DNA from: JAAYYM01 sp964483155
GTDB lineage: Bacteria; Bacillota; Clostridia; Lachnospirales; Lachnospiraceae
Length of the DNA: 50,633 nt
Reading direction: 5' to 3'
Assembly: GCA_964483155.1 (NCBI GenBank)
Contig: CAZAAC010000016.1
Location: 1-50,633, forward strand
Both the position numbers and the translations under genes were made by a program. The stretch's first letter is position 1, and each line of letters begins with the position of its first letter. Below the pieces are notes generated by a model. It had not been told where the DNA came from. It was given only the letters and a program-made list of their open reading frames with translations, and searched no databases. Of the stretch, positions 35,483-44,754 are shown in pieces.

Positions 35483-37258
35483 TTAGTCCAGCGATATATG
35501 CAGTTTCGCCAATTCCTCAATTGCTTTTTTATCTAAAATGACCCTTTTCAGTGCATCCATATCTTCTGGTAAATCATTTTCACTTCGTCGTTCCATACTG
35601 CCCAGTTTCACTTTAATAATAATATCTTTTAGTGCTTTTTCCTGCTCCTGCTTTGATTCCAGTTCCTCTAGCTTTGTATTGAAAAGTGCAACGACCTCTC
35701 TCTGCTCTTCTTCATCTGTAAAACAGCTGATAATCATGGCTGGATTTGGTCTACCTTCTTCCAATTGCTTAAATAATATTTGTGCCACCTGAAGATAGAG
35801 ACCTTCAACAAAGTCATCTGGCGTAATATACTGTTTAATAATTGGGTATATCTTTTCCTCCTCGATTAGCCATGTGATTAATACCCTCTCGGCTTTCCTT
35901 ATTCCTTCATTTGGATCTTTCTTTGAGTGAATCCCTGACTTCGGTCTGAAAGCCTGCTTCATCAAATCATCTTTTACCGCATATTTCACAACCAGTTTTC
36001 GCAGATTTTCAAACCCTAAATTATATTTATCTGCAATTGCTTCAATATAATTATCTCTCTCGATTTCTTCTGTGAAGCGTAATATTTTTTTAGCTATCTC
36101 TGCACAAAATTTTGTTTTACTCTCTGGGTCCTTAAGATTATAATCAGCTTCCATAACTTTAATCTCATAATAAAAACTATTTTCAGCATTGGCAATCCTT
36201 TCTTCGAATGCCTCTCCGCTAAATTTTTGTACAAATTCATCAGGGTCTTTGTATGGTCGCAAGTCTATGACCTTAGACATCAGCCCTGCCTCTTTCAAAA
36301 TCGGAATCGCACGTAGTGCCGCTTTGACTCCCGCTTCATCGCTGTCATATGTCAAAAGTACTTCTTCCGTATAACGACGTAGCAGATTTGCCTGACCAGA
36401 AGTAAATGCTGTACCAAGCGAAGCTACAGCTTGATAAAATCCTGCCTGATGTAGTGCAATAACATCCATATAGCCTTCGCAAATAATAATGTTTTTTTTG
36501 CGGGAAGTTCTTGCATGATTCAAACCATATAGATTTCTACCTTTATCAAAAACTGCCGTCTCTGGAGAATTTAAATATTTAGGCATTCCATCACCCATAA
36601 CACGCCCACCAAAACCAATGACCCGATGATTAACATCCATAATAGGAAAAATGATTCTGCTCCAAAACTTATCTGACATACCACGCTTTTCATCATGGTT
36701 AAATAGTCCACACAAATTTAGTAATTCGTCTTTATATCCCTTTTCTCGCAAATATCGATATACATTATCTTTTCCCGTTACTGCATATCCTAACCCGAAT
36801 TTCTTAATAGTTTCCTCTGACAAGCCCCTGTCCATCAGGTATTTTAGGGCATGTGCACCTTGCATGCTCCAAAGACCAAAATAATAGAACTTAGCAGCTT
36901 CTTTATTGACCTCCAGAATGCGCGTCTTTAAATCATCCTGCTTTTTTGCAACAGCCGAGTATTCCATCTCAGGCAATGCTACACCTGCTTTTTCAGCAAG
37001 AAATATAAGTGCCTCTGCAAACGTATAGTTCTCATACTCCATAATAAATGTAAGTACATTACCTCCAGCACCACAACCAAAGCAGTAATACATCTGCTTA
37101 GCCGGCGTCACTGAAAAAGAAGGTGATTTTTCATTATGAAAAGGACATAATCCAAAATAATTATTCCCTTTTTTCTGTAACCGCACATAGTTTGATATCA
37201 CTTCAACAATATCATTCCTCATACGAATTTCTTCTACCAAATCGTCCGGATAATACAT
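35483..37258 (-). CDS. dnaG: DNA primase
   Basis: A 591-residue primase making RNA primers for replication. The CHC2 zinc finger is visible (Cys38, His41, Cys59, Cys62; GLCPFHNEKSPSFSV and YYCFGCGAGGN), then the catalytic core and a TOPRIM domain (IICEGYMDVIALHQAG ... LTYDSDEAG), and a DnaB-binding C-terminal region (about 430-591). It precedes rpoD by 36 bases, the usual Gram-positive order. Confidence 0.97.
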   Translation of the reverse strand: MYYPDDLVEEIRMRNDIVEVISNYVRLQKKGNNYFGLCPFHNEKSPSFSVTPAKQMYYCFGCGAGGNVLTFIMEYENYTFAEALIFLAEKAGVALPEMEYSAVAKKQDDLKTRILEVNKEAAKFYYFGLWSMQGAHALKYLMDRGLSEETIKKFGLGYAVTGKDNVYRYLREKGYKDELLNLCGLFNHDEKRGMSDKFWSRIIFPIMDVNHRVIGFGGRVMGDGMPKYLNSPETAVFDKGRNLYGLNHARTSRKKNIIICEGYMDVIALHQAGFYQAVASLGTAFTSGQANLLRRYTEEVLLTYDSDEAGVKAALRAIPILKEAGLMSKVIDLRPYKDPDEFVQKFSGEAFEERIANAENSFYYEIKVMEADYNLKDPESKTKFCAEIAKKILRFTEEIERDNYIEAIADKYNLGFENLRKLVVKYAVKDDLMKQAFRPKSGIHSKKDPNEGIRKAERVLITWLIEEEKIYPIIKQYITPDDFVEGLYLQVAQILFKQLEEGRPNPAMIISCFTDEEEQREVVALFNTKLEELESKQEQEKALKDIIIKVKLGSMERRSENDLPEDMDALKRVILDKKAIEELAKLHISLD

Positions 37259-37292
37259 ATATTAACACCCTCTGTATCCTACATATTGCTGC

Positions 37293-38300
37293 TTACTCTT
37301 TCCATGAATCCGGCAAATAAATCTCACTGAACTTTCCAATTGCAAATCTGTCTGACATCGCAGAAACATAATCACATACCACTCGTTCACGGCTTTCTTT
37401 TTGCTCTTCCACTAATCCTGTCAATTCTTTAGGTAGTAACTCCAAATGAACTAGATAATATTCATATAGAGACTCCACTAATCTCTCAGCTTTGTTTTCC
37501 TCTCCCTTTGCTTTTGGATTCTGGTATACATTCTGAAACATAAACTGGCGTAAATCGGTAAATGCTTGTCCTATCTCTACCGACATTCTAATATCATTTT
37601 GTTCTTCGCTACTTATAATAATGTCATGAATCAAGCGATCCAGCCGCTCAGTTGTTGTTTTACCAAGTGTATTGCGCAATTCTTTCGGAATATCCTCTTC
37701 TTCTAAAATCTTCCCTCGAATTGCATCATCCATATCATGATGAATATATGCTATTTTGTCGGATAACCTAACAATCTTTCCTTCCAAAGTACAGGGCTTT
37801 GTTGACGTTTTATGGTTACGGATACCATCACGCACCTCATAGGTCAAATTAAGTCCACGACCACCCTTTTCCAGAATTTCCACTAATCTGACGCTCTGCT
37901 CATTATGCGAAAACCCTAACGGACAGACCCTGTCTAGCGCCCGCTCACCAGCATGCCCGAAAGGAGTATGCCCTAAATCATGACCTAGTGCAATTGCTTC
38001 CACTAAATCTTCATTCATACAAAGTGCTTTTGCAATTGTTCTGGCATTCTGCGATACTTCAAGCGTATGTGTTAATCTGGTACGATAATGGTCACCCTCC
38101 GGCGTAAGAAAAACTTGTGTTTTATCCTTTAGACGTCGAAATGATTTGCTGTGCAGAATTCTATCTCTGTCACGCTGATAAACAGGGCGTATATCGCACT
38201 GTTCTTCCTCTACTTCGCGACCTCTTGAATGCATACTGAGCGACGCATAGGGACTCAGATATTCCTTTTCACGTAGTTCTACTTGTTCTCTGATTGTCAT
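37293..38300 (-). CDS. dgt: dNTP triphosphohydrolase (Dgt-like)
   Basis: A 335-residue HD-superfamily enzyme that removes triphosphate from dGTP or other dNTPs. Metal residues: His78 (RLTHTLEVSQNART), His107-Asp108 (ALGHDLGHTPFGHAGE) and a later Asp (SDKIAYIHHDMDD). I begin it at 38300, with AGGAG 11 bases before; the longer frame to 38321 lacks a ribosome site. It heads the dgt-dnaG-rpoD group. Confidence 0.92.
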   Translation of the reverse strand: MTIREQVELREKEYLSPYASLSMHSRGREVEEEQCDIRPVYQRDRDRILHSKSFRRLKDKTQVFLTPEGDHYRTRLTHTLEVSQNARTIAKALCMNEDLVEAIALGHDLGHTPFGHAGERALDRVCPLGFSHNEQSVRLVEILEKGGRGLNLTYEVRDGIRNHKTSTKPCTLEGKIVRLSDKIAYIHHDMDDAIRGKILEEEDIPKELRNTLGKTTTERLDRLIHDIIISSEEQNDIRMSVEIGQAFTDLRQFMFQNVYQNPKAKGEENKAERLVESLYEYYLVHLELLPKELTGLVEEQKESRERVVCDYVSAMSDRFAIGKFSEIYLPDSWKE

Positions 38301-38428
38301 AAGTTTATTCGCTCCTAGCAAAGGTGCCTCGTTTATATATTCCGTATTTATTTTATATTTCCTCTATTTCAAATATAATTATTATTATTTATAAGGTTTT
38401 GTAATATATCTTTATGAAAAGCAATGTA

Positions 38429-39124
38429 TTATGTCAACCATTCAACTACAACAGGAACGATTACGACTGTCATGACTCCTGTTACAACAATCGCAAGTGA
38501 ACTCATGGCTGCTTGCACTTCTCCTAGTTCTACTGCTTTCGATGTCCCTACTGCATGGGACGCTGTACCAAGTCCCAATCCCTGTGCTACAGGCTCTTTA
38601 ATCCTAAATATCTTATATATTGCAGGCGCTATCACAGCGCCAAGCATTCCAGCAATCACAACGCCTATAACTGTAACGCCTGTCATACCACCCATCTCAG
38701 ATGTAATGCCGAGTGCTATCGGTGTCGTTACAGACTTTGGCAATATTGATACGATTAATTCCAAGTCAACTCTCAGTAATTTTCCGAGACCTACTACAAC
38801 AAGTACGTGTGATAGACATCCCGAAAAAATTGCAATCAATATTGCTGCAACATTTTTTTTCAAAACTCCAATTTGGCGATATAAAGGAATTGCAAGGCAA
38901 ACGGTTGCTGGCTGCATCAAATAGGTGATATATTTTGCCCCATTATCATAATCTGCATAATCAATATGAAAGACCTGTAGTATCATTATCACGAGAATCA
39001 TTGCAATCAATAACGGATTACAAATTTCAAATGGACATTTTCTACGGATCATCAAGCCAATAGAGTAGCACACCAAACTAAGCGCAGCTCCAAAATATAC
39101 AGAATTCATAATTGCCTCTTTCAT
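38429..39124 (-). CDS. lrgB: LrgB-family membrane protein
   Basis: A 231-residue protein with about seven hydrophobic segments and the LrgB/YohK signature LPKSVTTPIALGITSEMGG (about 120-138), plus GLGTASHAVGTSKA. In Staphylococcus LrgAB affects autolysis; in other bacteria related proteins take part in pyruvate or glycolate movement. It overlaps lrgA by 4 bases. Confidence 0.92.
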   Translation of the reverse strand: MKEAIMNSVYFGAALSLVCYSIGLMIRRKCPFEICNPLLIAMILVIMILQVFHIDYADYDNGAKYITYLMQPATVCLAIPLYRQIGVLKKNVAAILIAIFSGCLSHVLVVVGLGKLLRVDLELIVSILPKSVTTPIALGITSEMGGMTGVTVIGVVIAGMLGAVIAPAIYKIFRIKEPVAQGLGLGTASHAVGTSKAVELGEVQAAMSSLAIVVTGVMTVVIVPVVVEWLT

Positions 39125-39549
39125 GGTTCACTCACCTCTACGTTTTCTTCCTTATCTTCTTGTTCTAATTCTTTTATATCATGCAAACTTTCTTTTTTCA
39201 TATGTCGCTGTAATCGAATATATCCCTGTGCTACAAGTCCCGTCACAGTCATTACTGTAATTGTTGATAACACCGCAATCATTGCAAGAGAAGCTATTTG
39301 TCCCTTCAATGCATCTACTGATTTAATAATTCCTACACTTGGTGAAATAAACATGATTGGTAAGATAATCAAAAAATATCTGCCCACATCCTCCACCTGC
39401 TGCAGTTTGATTACTCTCGTATATAAACAGAAAAACATTATAATTAGTCCATAAACACTAGCCGGGACAGGCAACGGGATATAGTAATTCAGTAATTCTC
39501 CTATGAAGTTAATGGATAAAATGATTGCCAGTTGTTGTAAATATTTCAC
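39121..39549 (-). CDS. lrgA: LrgA/CidA-family membrane protein
   Basis: A 142-residue protein with four hydrophobic segments and the family stretch IPLPVPASVYGLIIMF near residue 27. The C-terminal tail is acidic. A TTG opens the frame at 39579, but I start at the GTG at 39549 because AAGG lies 8 bases before it and the protein then begins MKYLQQL, the common start of LrgA proteins. It works as a pair with LrgB. Confidence 0.88.
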   Translation of the reverse strand: MKYLQQLAIILSINFIGELLNYYIPLPVPASVYGLIIMFFCLYTRVIKLQQVEDVGRYFLIILPIMFISPSVGIIKSVDALKGQIASLAMIAVLSTITVMTVTGLVAQGYIRLQRHMKKESLHDIKELEQEDKEENVEVSEP

Positions 39550-39569
39550 TTTTTGAACCTTCTTTTCAT

Positions 39570-40505
39570 TTATTTGCAAATCTCGTAGATAAATTCTGCT
39601 GCCTGCTTCACTGCTTCAAAAGACTTCTTTAATGGTGCCATCTGGAACACATGCCACATACCCTTATAGATATTGATACGCGTCAGCACCTCATATTCTA
39701 ACAGTCGCTTGTATAGTCTTGTAGAATCGTTGAGCAGTCTTTCATTATCTCCTACCTGAATGTAGGTGGGTGGGAAACCCGTAAAATCAGCAAAAAGTGG
39801 TGATATTGAAGGTTGTGACAAGTCTTCATCACCTGCATAATAGGCAATAGCATTTTCGAGATATTTCTGCTCAATAATGGGATCTATTTCTGCTCTTGTT
39901 CTATGTGATTCTCCTGAAATGGTCAAATCTGTCCAAGGTGAAAGCAATACTAATGCTTTTGGAAGCATTCTATTGGCTGACCTAATCTCAAGTAATAATT
40001 CAAGTGCAAGATTCCCGCCTGCACTGTCACCAACAACTATAATATCTTCTGCACCGTACCCATGATACATCAGATAATTCCAAGCACTTAAAGCATCCTC
40101 GATTGCTGCTGGGTAAGGATGCTCTGGAGACAGTCGATAATTGAATGCCAATGCTGGCATTGCAGTAGCCTCGACAAACTTTGAAATGATAGTTCTCGCA
40201 TATATTGCACTTCCTGTAGCATATCCACCACCATGGCAATATAGAATAATCGGCTTTCGTCTATGGGAATGATGAAGTCTTGTCCACTCAGCGGTCATAT
40301 TTCCAATCATAATCTCTTCTGTCAAAAGCTCTTTATTTGCTCCAAATATAGCGCCAAAATTGTCTTGAATATGACGCTGTTTATTAATATCCGATTTTTC
40401 CACCTGGCTATGCATTTTTTTAATGATTGTCATGACACTTTTATTATTTTTTTTGTCTGCCATTTTGTCAACAACCTTTTCCAATTTTAAGTCCCTCAAT
40501 AGCAT
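39570..40505 (-). CDS. Alpha/beta-hydrolase, hormone-sensitive-lipase-type esterase
   Basis: A 311-residue esterase of the HSL family: HGGGYATGSA (oxyanion hole, residues 91-94), GDSAGGN (nucleophile Ser161) and a C-terminal GMWHVF with the catalytic His. AGGAGGT precedes the ATG. It heads an operon with lrgA and lrgB and faces the acyltransferase/DUF6320 pair across a 219-base divergent promoter region, so acyl-ester turnover is a fair guess. Confidence 0.9.
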   Translation of the reverse strand: MLLRDLKLEKVVDKMADKKNNKSVMTIIKKMHSQVEKSDINKQRHIQDNFGAIFGANKELLTEEIMIGNMTAEWTRLHHSHRRKPIILYCHGGGYATGSAIYARTIISKFVEATAMPALAFNYRLSPEHPYPAAIEDALSAWNYLMYHGYGAEDIIVVGDSAGGNLALELLLEIRSANRMLPKALVLLSPWTDLTISGESHRTRAEIDPIIEQKYLENAIAYYAGDEDLSQPSISPLFADFTGFPPTYIQVGDNERLLNDSTRLYKRLLEYEVLTRINIYKGMWHVFQMAPLKKSFEAVKQAAEFIYEICK

Positions 40506-40636
40506 GGATTACCTCCTATATAAACCGCATAGTATAATGATTTTAACACTTTTATTTAACACCGTAAAGTGCCGTGTCAGCTTCTTCTATTCTTTGATTT
40601 CAATTTTCTCACAATTGTATTTACTAAGATATATAC

Positions 40637-40666
40637 TTGCGAAGTACTATCATATTGAGATATACT
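40637..40666 (+). promoter_or_regulatory. Candidate promoter for the acyltransferase-like gene
   Basis: TTGCGA (40637-40642), 18-base spacer, TATACT (40661-40666). A minus-strand TATACT box for the divergent esterase operon is also present, with a weak TTAAAT as -35. Confidence 0.4.
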
Positions 40667-40724
40667 ATCATCATAAATAAACTAATTCAAGTACCTCAAT
40701 CTATAATCTGTAAAGGAGCATCTG

Positions 40725-42023
40725 ATGGCAATCGATATTTCACGCAAGACCTGGTATAAACTTGACTTATCTGCCAATGTATATCCTACCCTGCAGCGCA
40801 AAAATTTTTCTTCTGTCTACAGGCTCTCTATTTTACTGAAAGAAAAAATTAATCCCGACCTCCTACAGAAGGCTGTCGATATTACTTTACCACGTTTTCC
40901 ATCCTTTAAAGTAGCACTTCGTAAAGGACTTTTCTGGCGCTATCTTGAGCCAAATAATCGCCCTGGTCCATTCGTTCGCCCAGATATAATTAACCCCTGT
41001 ATGCCCATGCATTTTAAAGGTAATAACCGTTATCTGATTCGCATTTATTATTATGAGAGCAGAATTTCATTTGAATCGCACCATTCCCTTGCAGATGGAA
41101 GTGGTGGCATGTTCGTCCTACAGACAATTACGGCTGAGTATTTGAAACTCTGTGGTCACGAAATCAAACCTGGTGGATATGTACTATCCATCGATAGTCC
41201 CCCAACAAAGGACGAATTGGAAGATGCTTATCTGAAGTATGCCACCTCCAAAGTGCAACGCTCCAGAAGTCAGGATCGTGCTTATCGTGTTCGTGGAACG
41301 AATGAACCATTTTATACGCTCAATATTATTTGTGGAGTTATGTCAACTTCCGAGGTGTCGAGAATTTCTAAAACCTATCATGCTTCTATCACGGAATACC
41401 TAAATGCTGTTTTGCTATACTCTCTGTACCAGAAGCAAAAAGAAGAACATCCCTTAAAAGAATACCCTCTTAAATTGGCTATGCCCGTAAATCTTAGAAG
41501 ATTTTTTCCATCCATCACCTTGCGTAATTTTATATCAATGATATATCCTTCCATTGATCCGAGACTTGGCGATTATACTTTCGAAGAAATTCTTTTACAG
41601 GTTCACCACTATATGAGATATTATATCAATTCCAAATTTTTAAATGGGGACATAACAACAAATGTTGCGATACAAACTAATCCCATCGCACGTACCATCC
41701 CCCTTTTCCTTAAGGATTTTATTATTAAAACATTCTATACCCGTGTACAGGACCGACAATCATCTGCTGGTCTCACGAATATGGGTATCATACCGGTTCC
41801 GCCCGATATGGAACCCTATGTAGAACGTTTTGACATTTATATGGGACAGCCATTTTCAGCGCGCACCAATTGTGCTATCGTAAGTTATAATGATGTGCTC
41901 ACTATTAATTTTGCAAGTAGTATCATTGAAACAGATATTGAAGAATTATTTTTCAGAAAACTAGTACAGGATGGTATTCATGTTAAAATCGAATCAAACA
42001 GAACAATGGAGGTGGTAAAATAA
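40725..42023 (+). CDS. Condensation-domain / alcohol-acetyltransferase-like acyltransferase
   Basis: A 432-residue soluble protein related to the chloramphenicol acetyltransferase and condensation-domain fold. The catalytic motif HHSLADG (His119-His120, Asp124, Gly125) is complete, and a second-half region (about 280-420) follows with no carrier domain. It probably moves an acyl group between CoA or another carrier and an alcohol or amine; substrates are unknown. It overlaps the next gene by one base (TAATG). Confidence 0.8.
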   Translation: MAIDISRKTWYKLDLSANVYPTLQRKNFSSVYRLSILLKEKINPDLLQKAVDITLPRFPSFKVALRKGLFWRYLEPNNRPGPFVRPDIINPCMPMHFKGNNRYLIRIYYYESRISFESHHSLADGSGGMFVLQTITAEYLKLCGHEIKPGGYVLSIDSPPTKDELEDAYLKYATSKVQRSRSQDRAYRVRGTNEPFYTLNIICGVMSTSEVSRISKTYHASITEYLNAVLLYSLYQKQKEEHPLKEYPLKLAMPVNLRRFFPSITLRNFISMIYPSIDPRLGDYTFEEILLQVHHYMRYYINSKFLNGDITTNVAIQTNPIARTIPLFLKDFIIKTFYTRVQDRQSSAGLTNMGIIPVPPDMEPYVERFDIYMGQPFSARTNCAIVSYNDVLTINFASSIIETDIEELFFRKLVQDGIHVKIESNRTMEVVK

Positions 42024-42727
42024 TGTCATATTGTGTACATTGTGGAGTAGAACTTGATGACACGGCTGTAATCTGTGCACTTTGCAATACGCCTGTTATT
42101 AATCCAAGACAAGAAATAAATAAGCTTTCCCCATTACCCTATCCGCAAAAGCGAGGGCAGGTAGAACGCGTAAAACGTTCTGACCTTGCTATTTTATCAT
42201 CAATTGTACTTGCCTCATCGGGGCTTGCATCTCTGCTACTAAATATTTTAGTGTTTAAATCCAGTTGGTGGTCTTTCTATATCATAGGTGCCTGCTTATT
42301 ACTTTGGGTTTTCTGCATTCCTGCAGTAATCTACACAAAACTGCCTATTTATCTCTCTATTTTATTTGATGGTGTTGCAGTAGGAATGTACTTACTGATT
42401 ATCGCCTATCAATATTCAGGCTATGATTGGTACCTTTCTCTTGCCATACCTATTACTACAATGGTAACCATACTTGTATTGCTATTCATATTTCTACATC
42501 GATACTTTCAGACCTCTATTCTCTCGACTGCCATTTACCTTTTTGGAGAAATCGCAGTATTTTGTGTTGGTCTTGAAATCATGTTGCGTAATTACTTTGA
42601 AAATATTATCTATTTAACATGGTCATCCGTTGTACTTGTCAGTTGTACGATTATTATTGGTGCTTTAATTACCATTATTACACGTTCCAGACTACGCGAG
42701 GCTGTCAGAAAAAGAATGCACCTATAG
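42023..42727 (+). CDS. DUF6320-type zinc-ribbon membrane protein
   Basis: A 234-residue protein with an N-terminal zinc ribbon (Cys4, Cys7, Cys18, Cys21) followed by about six hydrophobic segments. It is co-translated with the acyltransferase-like gene, and this pair is one I recall from other Clostridia, so it likely helps that enzyme at the membrane. Its end overlaps the convergent DUF6311 gene by 6 bases. Confidence 0.78.
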   Translation: MSYCVHCGVELDDTAVICALCNTPVINPRQEINKLSPLPYPQKRGQVERVKRSDLAILSSIVLASSGLASLLLNILVFKSSWWSFYIIGACLLLWVFCIPAVIYTKLPIYLSILFDGVAVGMYLLIIAYQYSGYDWYLSLAIPITTMVTILVLLFIFLHRYFQTSILSTAIYLFGEIAVFCVGLEIMLRNYFENIIYLTWSSVVLVSCTIIIGALITIITRSRLREAVRKRMHL

Positions 42728-44752
42728 TCCTATTTTCTGTATCTGAATACGCCGAATGATAACATCCTGCTTAGAAGCATTCTGTATGACTATTTCTAGA
42801 TCTTTAATCTCCTGTTCCAGCGAGACTTGATAACAGACCTTGTCACTCTTTATGACAAGGTTTTTCATTTCTATGCTATGATCCATACTCCCATCATAAT
42901 AACAGAGCAAATTGGTTTTTTCCAGTCCTTCCCCTTCAATGGTAATGAAATACTCCCCATCAGGTACCATTTTATAAGGGCCATAAGATACACCGCCTTC
43001 ATGTAGATAACGCACACCATCAATATCCTCGCCACCGCTGATGTATTGTCCCTCAAATCTATAAAACCACACAGCAAGTTCGGATAAATTTACTTCTTCT
43101 CTATGATTTAGCGGCTCCTGAAGTCCTATTATGAAATTATCGATGAGGTAATAATGTAATTCATAATTATTGCAACTCCACCACTCATCTTCTGAAAACA
43201 AATAGATTGTCTTATTATTAGGATGCTTAAGAAAATCCTGTGCAACATCTGTAATTCGATACTCTAAAGCCCTGGCAAAATAGAAATCATTAATCGTCAT
43301 ATCATGATTGGACGCATAATCAGAAAAAACGTATAGTTCTTCCTGGCTTAAATGCTCTTTATCAGCAAACACAACTGCCTCTATTCCCAAATAAGGGAAT
43401 GTAGATGTCCATATAGCATCCTCTAACTGGTTTTGAGCAGTAACGACCCGCGAAAATTCCGCCCTTTTTTCAACCAGCTTATCCTTTAACTCAAATACTT
43501 GTAGTAAAAGACAGATGGCCAAAATCGCAGTTCCGCTCCATACCCTCTTGCTTTTCTCTGCTGCGCGGACTCCAGTGCATATCGCAAATATCATCAGCAT
43601 ATAAACTGCTGGCCAGATCAATCTTCCTGATGCCCTAAATACAGACCATATGCTCTCTATTGGTTTCGATAATGGAAGCTTAAACAGTAAATTGTCTCCT
43701 AAAGATATTTCATTTGATGCAGACATAAAAACTATGACGATACACATTCCTGTACTGACCAAAACATTTCTATGCTCTTTTATGCTTTGCATAATATGAT
43801 TTTTTTTTCTTAAATGCCAGACAATAAATACAACTGAAATAATCACTAAAACAATAATACCGCTACCAACATAAGCAAATCCTTCATATTGACCACCAGC
43901 ATAATTTTCCGTCCCTTTAAAAAACGAAGACCAATCCTGCGGATTGAAAAACCCATTTAGATTAAAGCTATAATAACCAAGACCAGGCGCTCCATCATCC
44001 ATACCGGAGGAGAAACCGCCGAGCCACCATATCATAAATAGTGCGCATAACATGTATGCTATTAGAGGTACTATTGCTGCAACAACCTTATGGTTACTCA
44101 TAAAATTTAGTATTACAAATCCCAATAAAATTACACCACACATTGGAACATAATAAATATGGACCGACGCACACAATAGGCCCATTGCCCCCCATATCAC
44201 AAAGCTCTTCCACCATTCTTTGAACCATTGATCGTGATATAGATACAAAGCAATCGCAAGCAGGATAATAAAATGCGCTGACAGCGACGTATGCCAGTAC
44301 ATCCTGCGGAGCATGACTGGTGCAAGAACAAAAAAGAGACTTCCCATAATAATCTGTACATTGTTCTTTAGATATTTGTTTAAAATGAGTGCCGCCATAA
44401 GCCCTTGTAAAACAAAACATATCAGTCCCCATATTCCAAAATATTGAAAGCGTGTAGGAAGAATTTCTCTTAAAAGTTTACATAATACTGCCGCTAATGG
44501 AATAGAGTCTGTATAAATAATAGATTCGCTAAAGGGATACGCAATATTATTCATCATTCCTATCATATTCTGCCATGGTGCTATCCTGAAAAACTTCCAC
44601 CCAATATAATGTTGGGTCAGATCACCACCTGACAGTAGCCACTCCACATAGGTTACATCCAATATATGTACACCATATATTGCTATAAACAAGAAACTGC
44701 TTGCCATCATTACAATACCGTATTTTCCGTATTTGCTTAAATACTCTCTCAA
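42722..44752 (-). CDS. DUF6311-family polytopic membrane protein
   Basis: A 676-residue protein with about ten to twelve hydrophobic segments in the first 430 residues and a large soluble C-terminal part. The early GGDLTQHYIGWKFFR stretch and a catalytic-like Asp fit the DUF6311 family, which resembles GT-C-type glycosyltransferases. It likely decorates surface glycans. It starts with TTG at 44752, two bases after the RT stop, with AGAGGTG inside the RT end 7 bases upstream, so the two are translationally coupled. Confidence 0.82.
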   Translation of the reverse strand: MREYLSKYGKYGIVMMASSFLFIAIYGVHILDVTYVEWLLSGGDLTQHYIGWKFFRIAPWQNMIGMMNNIAYPFSESIIYTDSIPLAAVLCKLLREILPTRFQYFGIWGLICFVLQGLMAALILNKYLKNNVQIIMGSLFFVLAPVMLRRMYWHTSLSAHFIILLAIALYLYHDQWFKEWWKSFVIWGAMGLLCASVHIYYVPMCGVILLGFVILNFMSNHKVVAAIVPLIAYMLCALFMIWWLGGFSSGMDDGAPGLGYYSFNLNGFFNPQDWSSFFKGTENYAGGQYEGFAYVGSGIIVLVIISVVFIVWHLRKKNHIMQSIKEHRNVLVSTGMCIVIVFMSASNEISLGDNLLFKLPLSKPIESIWSVFRASGRLIWPAVYMLMIFAICTGVRAAEKSKRVWSGTAILAICLLLQVFELKDKLVEKRAEFSRVVTAQNQLEDAIWTSTFPYLGIEAVVFADKEHLSQEELYVFSDYASNHDMTINDFYFARALEYRITDVAQDFLKHPNNKTIYLFSEDEWWSCNNYELHYYLIDNFIIGLQEPLNHREEVNLSELAVWFYRFEGQYISGGEDIDGVRYLHEGGVSYGPYKMVPDGEYFITIEGEGLEKTNLLCYYDGSMDHSIEMKNLVIKSDKVCYQVSLEQEIKDLEIVIQNASKQDVIIRRIQIQKIGL

Positions 44753-44754
44753 TT

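Noticed and set aside
38424..38924. 166-residue plus-strand open frame opposite lrgB
   Set aside because: Thr/Ser/Pro-rich shadow of the lrgB frame without a ribosome site.
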